Assembly (NCBI GenBank): GCA_026418875.1
Contig: JAOAAM010000549.1
Location: 1 to 11,936 of the forward strand
From: Gemmataceae bacterium
GTDB lineage: Bacteria > Planctomycetota > Planctomycetia > Gemmatales > Gemmataceae
DNA: 11,936 nucleotides
Direction: 5' to 3'
Shown: piece by piece, positions 7,538 to 11,936 of the stretch
Layout of the letters: each line of letters begins with the position of its first letter
How positions within the stretch are numbered: position 1 is the stretch's first letter
Notes under the pieces: model-generated
The model's database searches: none
What the model was told of the DNA's origin: nothing
Seen by the model: the letters and a program-made list of their open reading frames with translations, nothing else
Made by a program: the position numbers and the translations under genes

Positions 7538-8965
7538 ATGTGGCTACGTCCCGTGAATTTTGGAACCACCCTGCGGTGGCTGACTCTTCTGTTGGTCCCG
7601 CTGGGGATGTGTGCCGGTTGGCTCGCGGTGCGTCAGCCGGATCGCCAAGCCCCACGGAAGTTGCCGCTGTCGCTCGAGTCTTTGTGCTACGACGAGTACG
7701 ACCTGACCGCGATGGCGCTGCGCGGGCTGAATGCCGAATTGGGGCGTCAGCCCGGGGCCGATTCCCCCCCTCGGATGGTGCCTTATGAAACGTTCTCGAA
7801 GGTCATCGAAGCACCTCGGCCGTTGCGCGAGCGGTATTTTCTTGAGTATCCTCATGCCGCGTTGATGCTCTTTCGAGCCGGTTATTGGATCCAATCGGGT
7901 TGGCGTGACGCTCCCATCCCGCCGGGCCTGCCCGACGCCGCCTACCACAACATCGCCGCACATGATCCCGAAACCGACGCTCAGTTCGTCGTCTGGAAGA
8001 TTTTTGTCAGGGCCAGCGCCTTCTACACGGGGGTGATGGTGGCCGCCTGGCTTGCCCTGCTATTCGTCATCGAACGGCTGTACCCGACGGGTTGGCGCGG
8101 AGGCTCGTTCCTGTTGGTGCTGCCTGCCGCCGTCTTCTTCACTTTGAATCGTTACGACATCCTGCCCGCTTTGTGCACTGCTTTGTCGATCGCGGCTCTA
8201 ACCCGAAATCGAGTGGGTTGGGCAGCGGTCGCCTTGGGTGTCGGAACGTTGCTGAAGGTGTATCCGGTCCTCTTTGTTCCTCTCATCCTGCGTTACCTTT
8301 GGCCCTGTCGGCTGCAAGCCATTCGATTCGCCGTGAGCTATCTCGTCACCGCGAGCCTCGCATTCGCCCCGTTGCTGTTCGGTGCGGACCTTACCGCCGT
8401 TGTGGCACCTTTCAAATATCAATTTTCCCGGCCGCCCGAATATGGCTTGACGATTTACGGCTGTCTGCTGCCGATGGAACTTGCCCATGGTTCGCTCGGC
8501 TCGATCTTCCGCCTGAGCGCCCTGGCCGCAGCCTGGCTGCTGACAGTTGCCACGCCGATCCGCGACTTGGAATCGCTCCTGCGGCGAGCGGCTTTCGTCT
8601 TAGCGGTGGTGGTCTCGCTTGCCGTGTTCTATTCACCCCAATGGCTGCTGTGGTTCATCCCGTGGATCGCGCCGCTGGTTCGCCGGGACGGTTTACTGCG
8701 ATGGTCTGCGATCGGGCTGGATTTCGTCAATTACGTCACTTTCCCCATCTGGTTCTGGGTCATGCCGGTGGTTGGGAAGTCATTGGGCTTCGTGGATCAG
8801 GAACTTGATCCCCTGTTGATCCATGCGGGCAACATCCTCAGGTTGGCCCGGTTCCTGCTCCTTGGCGTCTTGTCGATTCGACTGATCCACAACGAGTGGG
8901 GCATCGGGTGGGTGATGAGTCCGCGGCTGGCCCAACCGACCACGGCGAACTCGAGCCGTTTGTGA
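7538..8965 (+). CDS. GT87-like (DUF2029) integral membrane glycosyltransferase
   Basis: This is a 475-residue polytopic membrane protein of the GT-C fold. Known relatives transfer mannose or other sugars from a polyprenyl-phosphate donor on the outer face of the cytoplasmic membrane. The first span is at about 11-31, followed by a large outer loop (32-150) with acidic residues YDEYD (51-55), where GT-C enzymes place their catalytic acid. The family-typical EYPHAALMLF lies at 103-112. Then come NRYDILPAL (204-212), GVGTLLKVYPVLF (234-246) and SPQWLLWFIPW (366-376) amid about eight further spans. The ATG at 7538 has no good Shine-Dalgarno; the nearest purine-rich run, CAGGGGA, is about 27 bases away. 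The next internal Met lies inside the first span, so this start is kept. Substrate and acceptor are unknown. Confidence 0.75.
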   Translation: MWLRPVNFGTTLRWLTLLLVPLGMCAGWLAVRQPDRQAPRKLPLSLESLCYDEYDLTAMALRGLNAELGRQPGADSPPRMVPYETFSKVIEAPRPLRERYFLEYPHAALMLFRAGYWIQSGWRDAPIPPGLPDAAYHNIAAHDPETDAQFVVWKIFVRASAFYTGVMVAAWLALLFVIERLYPTGWRGGSFLLVLPAAVFFTLNRYDILPALCTALSIAALTRNRVGWAAVALGVGTLLKVYPVLFVPLILRYLWPCRLQAIRFAVSYLVTASLAFAPLLFGADLTAVVAPFKYQFSRPPEYGLTIYGCLLPMELAHGSLGSIFRLSALAAAWLLTVATPIRDLESLLRRAAFVLAVVVSLAVFYSPQWLLWFIPWIAPLVRRDGLLRWSAIGLDFVNYVTFPIWFWVMPVVGKSLGFVDQELDPLLIHAGNILRLARFLLLGVLSIRLIHNEWGIGWVMSPRLAQPTTANSSRL

Positions 8966-8977
8966 CACGTCCGATCC

Positions 8978-9016
8978 AAAACAAATCGGCCCCGAGGCGT
9001 GTGTCACTCGGGGCCG
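8978..9016 (-). terminator. Intrinsic terminator of the ArsR-type gene
   Basis: A perfect 10-bp inverted repeat, CGGCCCCGAG (8987-8996) and CTCGGGGCCG (9007-9016), has a 10-base loop. Read on the minus strand it is followed by ATTTGTTTT, so it is a good intrinsic terminator for the minus-strand gene ending at 9039. It may also serve the convergent plus-strand gene ending at 8965, though no T run follows in that direction. Confidence 0.75.
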
Positions 9017-9038
9017 GGAGGGCAGGTATCCCGCTCTG

Positions 9039-9362
9039 TCAGGCATCGACCACGAGGGTGCAGCCGGAGAGGTGAAGGTACAGCGCGGTTCCATTCCGGG
9101 TGACGTATTCGGGATTCAGCTTGTAATAGACGAATCGGCCCACCTTCTTGTCTTTGACCAATCCGCTGACCCTGAGCACACCGAGGTGATGCGACACATT
9201 GACCACTTCCACGCCGATCGCATCGGCCAGTGTCCCGACGTTTTTCTCCCCGTCCTTGAGTTGCAAGACCAGCCGAAGACGATCCGTGTCGGCAATCGCT
9301 TTCAACATCTTGCTGGCCCGGGCGACATCGATGTCGTCCTTCTTTCGACCATTCCTCGCCAT
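9039..9362 (-). CDS. ArsR-family winged-helix transcriptional regulator
   Basis: This is a 107-residue DNA-binding protein of the ArsR/SmtB type, which act as small dimeric repressors. The core fits the family: KMLKAIADTDRLRLVLQL (18-35) is the first helical pair, VGTLADAIGV to HHLGVLRVSGLV (42-69) is the helix-turn-helix, and DKKVGRFVYYKL (71-82) is the wing. The recognition-helix metal-binding cysteine motif of true arsenic or zinc sensors is absent; the only cysteine is Cys101, so the signal is unknown. ATG 9362 was chosen over an upstream TTG at 9449 because the family similarity begins soon after it; the ribosome site is weak (CGAGG, about 10 bases upstream). It lies 135 bases downstream of the DUF1801 gene on the same strand. 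Genes of these two families are often neighbours, so it may regulate that gene. Confidence 0.85.
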   Translation of the reverse strand: MARNGRKKDDIDVARASKMLKAIADTDRLRLVLQLKDGEKNVGTLADAIGVEVVNVSHHLGVLRVSGLVKDKKVGRFVYYKLNPEYVTRNGTALYLHLSGCTLVVDA

Positions 9363-9497
9363 GACGCTGCGGCCTCGGAGAGAACTACGATCGCGAATCC
9401 AGTCGGACAAGAAACGGGTATAACGAATGCTTCGCGCGCTGTCCAGCAATTCGCAGGAAAATTTCCGGCGGCGTTTGCAGGGGCCGAAATCGAAGTG

Positions 9498-9911
9498 TCA
9501 AGTGCTTCGTCGACGTCGCTGCTTCTTGCCGGTTTTCTCGGCAAATTCGGTGTTGTCCGCGGTCAATTCTCGAATCCGCGCTTGAATAATTTGCTTCAGC
9601 AAAGCAGCCGGGGGAACCTTGTCCGCCGCGAATCGAACCGTCCCTTGGCCGACATCGAAGCCAACGAGGGCCTCGGCCAATCCTGACACGACGCGACCGC
9701 TGAATGGGTACAGTGCGCAATGCTTGGACGCCGCGCGATAGCCGATGATCGGACGTCCTCGAAGGCGGAAGACGGGCATCCCGTAGCTGATTCCTTCCTC
9801 GGCCTCGGGAACGATCCGCCGGATGGCGGCACGCAGCCTCTCCAGGGCACGGCGCGGCCTGTCCGGCAACGCCGCCAGGTAGTCATCCACAGCTTGCGAT
9901 CTGTCGCTCAT
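9498..9911 (-). CDS. DUF1801 (YdhG-like) domain protein
   Basis: This is a 137-residue cytoplasmic protein of the DUF1801/YdhG fold, which includes proteins annotated as iron chaperones, but no activity is established for this branch. Seen here are an N-terminal helical part (YLAALPDRPRRALERLRAAI, 11-30), the hallmark EEGISYGMPVFRL (38-50), KHCALYPF (63-70) and GTVRF (90-94) followed by Pro100. The tail from 129 is basic (KKQRRRR). The ATG at 9911 has a G-rich run (GGGGTGGGGGG) immediately upstream. An in-frame GTG at 9920 would add three residues and cannot be excluded. It reads towards the ArsR-type gene and may share a transcript with it. The product may be a small-molecule or metal-binding protein, but this is a guess from the family. 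Confidence 0.82.
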   Translation of the reverse strand: MSDRSQAVDDYLAALPDRPRRALERLRAAIRRIVPEAEEGISYGMPVFRLRGRPIIGYRAASKHCALYPFSGRVVSGLAEALVGFDVGQGTVRFAADKVPPAALLKQIIQARIRELTADNTEFAEKTGKKQRRRRST

Positions 9912-9962
9912 GCCCCCCACCCCGCCAGAATCTAGGCTGCCCCTGGGTCCTTTCGAGCCTCA

Positions 9963-9979
9963 CCGATTTTCGTAATCGG
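9963..9979 (-). terminator. Short hairpin after tssA, possible weak terminator
   Basis: CCGATT and AATCGG form a perfect 6-bp stem with a 5-base loop, 16 bases past the tssA stop on the minus strand. No T run follows, so termination would be weak, and read-through into the DUF1801 gene is possible. Confidence 0.3.
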
Positions 9980-9995
9980 CAGGTCCTTGATTTGC

Positions 9996-11045
9996 TCACT
10001 CTGACTTTGAATCGAGTCCCATCAGTCGGTCGAGTTCATCCAGCACGGCGGATTCTCGGATCAAAGCACGCATTAATTCTGGAAATTTGAGTTCGCCCAG
10101 GCGAACCGCACGCTTGACCAAGTAGGGGATGGGACTGTGCGGCTCCAGGGTTTGCAGCAGATCAGCAGCTTGGTTCAACATACGGTAAGCATCCGCCCGA
10201 GTCGCGAGGCTCTGCGTCAAGCCTGACATCATCGGGGCCGCCGTTCCCGACGAATCGGAGTTGCTGCCACTCGGCAGCGATCCTGACGAGCCGATACTTT
10301 GCTTGCGCTGCCACCATTGCTGCGCAATTTTCCAGCAGTCGGCCAAGGCGGCCCCGAGATTCTCAGGGTTTTCCGAACTGGTGAAGTCCGGGGCAAATTC
10401 TCTCATCCGCTCGTTCAACGATCGTTCGAGCTGCTTCAGGTTTTCTCGAGCGGCAGTCAGGTCGTCGAGTAAGTCGCGGAGGGCTGGTTCGGGAACCTCC
10501 GCGAGGCACGACTCGATTCGGGGCCGACGTGCAGCGTCCTGCCAGTCCAAAACGCTATAGCCAGAACCACCATGACGGACCAGTGGCAGGGCGCGGACAG
10601 TCATGGGGAACAGTGCGCCATACGCGGCCTGATTCAGCCACTTGAACGGCCCCTCGCGGACTTCTGGGGTGTCGCCTTCCTCGATCCTCGGGAACACACG
10701 ATCCCAACACTCATCGACCAAACGGCGCAGCAGGGCCAAGCCATCGCGCAACCCCGGGATGCCGCGCTCGATGGCGACGGCTTCCACAAGTCGAGCGGCA
10801 ACGAGCAAATCCTTCGAGGTGCGCGTCAGGGTTTCTGACGCCAACTCGACGATGCCGGACCAATTCGGCTTGCGATATTCCGTGGGGCGTCGTGGATCAT
10901 CGGGATCGTAATCGTCGGGGTTGATTTCTTTCCGCAGGTCTTCAAGCCGGAGCCGCGTATCGTAAGGAAGCGGCACGCCAGCAGGCGAGGAGCCGGGAAT
11001 CGGCGCGACGAGCGCGTCAAGGTCCAAGATCGGTGGGGAGGCCAT
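9996..11045 (-). CDS. tssA: Type VI secretion system protein TssA (ImpA family)
   Basis: TssA proteins cap or organise assembly of the contractile sheath at the type VI baseplate in the cytoplasm. The 349 residues are close to the length of the Pseudomonas-type TssA1. The ImpA N-terminal domain spans about 10-135: LVAPIPGSSPAGVPLPYD (12-29), then WSGIVELASETLTRTSKDL (62-80) and LVEAVAIERGIPGLRDGL (86-103). A predicted helical middle part runs to 245, and a serine- and glycine-rich linker covers 251-275. The C-terminal family signature is EPHSPIPYLVKRAVRLGEL (301-319). ATG 11045 was chosen because AAGGG stands 6 bases upstream and similarity starts at once; the frame is open further upstream to 11231. 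No other tss gene is in the window, so it is either an orphan or part of a dispersed system. Confidence 0.85.
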   Translation of the reverse strand: MASPPILDLDALVAPIPGSSPAGVPLPYDTRLRLEDLRKEINPDDYDPDDPRRPTEYRKPNWSGIVELASETLTRTSKDLLVAARLVEAVAIERGIPGLRDGLALLRRLVDECWDRVFPRIEEGDTPEVREGPFKWLNQAAYGALFPMTVRALPLVRHGGSGYSVLDWQDAARRPRIESCLAEVPEPALRDLLDDLTAARENLKQLERSLNERMREFAPDFTSSENPENLGAALADCWKIAQQWWQRKQSIGSSGSLPSGSNSDSSGTAAPMMSGLTQSLATRADAYRMLNQAADLLQTLEPHSPIPYLVKRAVRLGELKFPELMRALIRESAVLDELDRLMGLDSKSE

Positions 11046-11084
11046 GGAAAACCCTTGCGACGGAAGAGGTGCGGAGTCAGGGGA

Positions 11085-11113
11085 AGAATAGTCTGTCACC
11101 CGGGGCGGGGCAA
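11085..11113 (-). promoter_or_regulatory. Candidate sigma70-type promoter for tssA
   Basis: Read on the minus strand there is TTGCCC (11108-11113), 17 bases, then TATTCT (11085-11090). Each hexamer matches 4 of 6 consensus positions. The start site would lie about 33 bases before the tssA ATG. In a GC-rich sequence such matches occur by chance, so confidence is low. Confidence 0.3.
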
Positions 11114-11209
11114 CCACCAAGAGTGCGCTGCGAGGCGGTCGGTTTCCGCTCGATTCGAGTTTCTTACGGATCGGCGGACGGCTCACTTCCACGAGGCTGC
11201 CACGCCGCG

Positions 11210-11238
11210 TTGCAAGTCTCGGCGGCGACAACTAGAAT
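11210..11238 (+). promoter_or_regulatory. Candidate sigma70-type promoter for hpf
   Basis: TTGCAA (11210-11215), 17 bases, then TAGAAT (11233-11238) gives 4 of 6 and 5 of 6 consensus matches with ideal spacing. The leader to the hpf start would be about 130 bases. The 331-bp gap between the divergent tssA and hpf starts holds no gene I can support. Confidence 0.4.
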
Positions 11239-11360
11239 GACGGCTAAGACCGATCCGGAAGAAAGGAATCCGTCCACGGCGGGAGGCCGGCGGCTTTCGG
11301 GTAGGGTAAGAGACGTGACAACGTCGTGCCGTTCCTGTTGACCCGCGCGGGAATGGCTGG

Positions 11361-11366
11361 AAGGAG
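11361..11366 (+). promoter_or_regulatory. Shine-Dalgarno that sets a GTG start for hpf
   Basis: AAGGAG is followed by 10 bases and GTG at 11377. Translation from here gives MQVKISVRHGHL, the way this family normally begins. Upstream in-frame starts (GTG 11326, ATG 11353) would place the ribosome site inside the coding region. Confidence 0.65.
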
Positions 11367-11376
11367 TGGGTTAACT

Positions 11377-11727
11377 GTGCAAGTAAAAATCTCCGTTCGG
11401 CATGGACACCTGAACGAAGCACACCAGGAGCAGATCCGACAGAAGGCCGAAAAGCTACTGCACTTTTTTAACCGGATCACGATGATCGAGGTGACGGTGG
11501 ACCTTCAGGATCCGTTGCGGAAAACCGTGGAGTTTCTGGCGAAATCCGAGCATAAGCACGACTTTTTCGCACGGGAGAGCCACGAGGAACTGTTCGCAGC
11601 GGTCGAATTGGCTTACGACAAGGTGGTCCACCAGATCCACAAGCACAAGGAAAAGATCCAGGATCATCGGCGGGACCGCCCGATCGGCGACATTCCCCCG
11701 ACCCCGGGAAGGGCGGTGGAGCGATGA
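11377..11727 (+). CDS. hpf: Ribosome hibernation promoting factor, short form (HPF/YfiA family)
   Basis: The protein binds the 30S decoding region of the ribosome and promotes inactive 100S or 70S ribosomes in resting cells. The 116 residues show the usual fold order: MQVKISVRHGHL (1-12) as strand one, a helix at 13-30, IEVTVDLQDPLRKTVEFLAK (37-56) as paired strands, and ELFAAVELAYDKVVHQIHKHKEK (71-93) as the basic second helix. The tail from 94 is basic and proline-rich. It lacks the C-terminal dimerisation domain of long HPF, so it is the short type. The gene starts with GTG and is followed 46 bases later by a PTS EIIA-type gene, an order known from many bacteria. It probably has its own promoter near 11210. 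Confidence 0.88.
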   Translation: MQVKISVRHGHLNEAHQEQIRQKAEKLLHFFNRITMIEVTVDLQDPLRKTVEFLAKSEHKHDFFARESHEELFAAVELAYDKVVHQIHKHKEKIQDHRRDRPIGDIPPTPGRAVER

Positions 11728-11773
11728 GCCGGAGCCGATGGCCGCGTCCAGAGCAATGCCAGGAGCCGGATTG

Positions 11774-11936
11774 ATGGCCCGCATGAATGAGTTCGTGGTT
11801 CGGGAAGCCATTCTTACGGATTTGAAGGCAACCACCAAGGAGGAGGTCATTCGGGAAATGGTCCAAAGCCTGCAAAAGGCAGGCTATTTCACCGATACGC
11901 CGACCGAGGATATCGTCCGGTCGGTGATGCGGCGGG
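11774..11936 (+). CDS. PTS EIIA domain protein, ptsN-like (5' part, cut by window edge)
   Basis: An open frame starts at ATG 11774 behind AGGAG (11761-11765, 8-base spacer) and runs off the right edge after 54 residues. The visible part fits the start of the fructose/nitrogen-type EIIA domain: FVVREAILTDLKATTKEEVI (7-26), then a helix with MVQSLQKAGYF (29-39) and PTEDIVRSVMRR (43-54), where the family usually continues into an RE motif. The phosphorylated histidine would lie beyond the window. Placement directly after hpf supports a regulatory EIIA-Ntr (ptsN) role over sugar import. A fusion to another domain further on cannot be ruled out. Confidence 0.72.
   Translation, partial: MARMNEFVVREAILTDLKATTKEEVIREMVQSLQKAGYFTDTPTEDIVRSVMRR

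Noticed and set aside
6850..7569. Minus-strand open frame of 239 residues across the end of the secreted protein gene
   Set aside because: It is antisense to clear Ig-like coding sequence and has no recognisable domain.
11312..11325. GACGT-4 bp-ACGTC inverted repeat in the hpf leader
   Set aside because: Arms of five bases are too short to separate from chance in this GC-rich sequence.

Overview
The window looks like chromosomal DNA of a planctomycete, most likely a Gemmata-type lineage. The main reasons are the very large secreted protein whose N-terminus carries the planctomycete sequence LQLETLDDRVVPA, the GC-rich codon use, the mostly unlinked short transcription units, and Shine-Dalgarno sites that are present but often weak. 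This is inferred from sequence style and not from a marker gene.

Layout from left to right. (1) 28-1332, minus strand: a leuC/homoaconitase-type hydro-lyase large subunit. A strong Shine-Dalgarno for the next minus-strand gene sits at the very left edge, and that gene is probably the small subunit leuD. (2) 1495-3102, plus strand: a GntP-family permease, divergent from leuC across 162 bp. (3) 3103-3580: a non-coding stretch with a 16-bp perfect palindrome and an array of ten 13-bp tandem repeats that ends 35 bp before the next start codon. (4) 3581-7333, plus: a 1250-residue secreted-type protein with a cyclophilin domain, two DUF4114-like domains and a run of Ig/PKD/cadherin-like modules. 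(5) 7538-8965, plus: a polytopic GT87-like (DUF2029) membrane glycosyltransferase. (6) 9039-9911, minus: a DUF1801 protein followed by a small ArsR-type regulator that ends at an intrinsic terminator. (7) 9996-11045, minus: a TssA/ImpA-type protein of the type VI secretion system, with no other secretion gene in view. (8) 11377 to the right edge, plus: a short-form ribosome hibernation factor (hpf) followed by the start of a PTS EIIA (ptsN-like) gene, the arrangement known from many bacterial rpoN regions.

The genes do not form one pathway. The functional pairs are leuC with the probable leuD off the left edge, DUF1801 with ArsR, and hpf with ptsN. The most unusual items are the 13-bp repeat array, the cyclophilin-DUF4114-Ig fusion with an atypical export signal, and the orphan tssA. 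I found no convincing sign of a new defence, mobile or RNA-based system.
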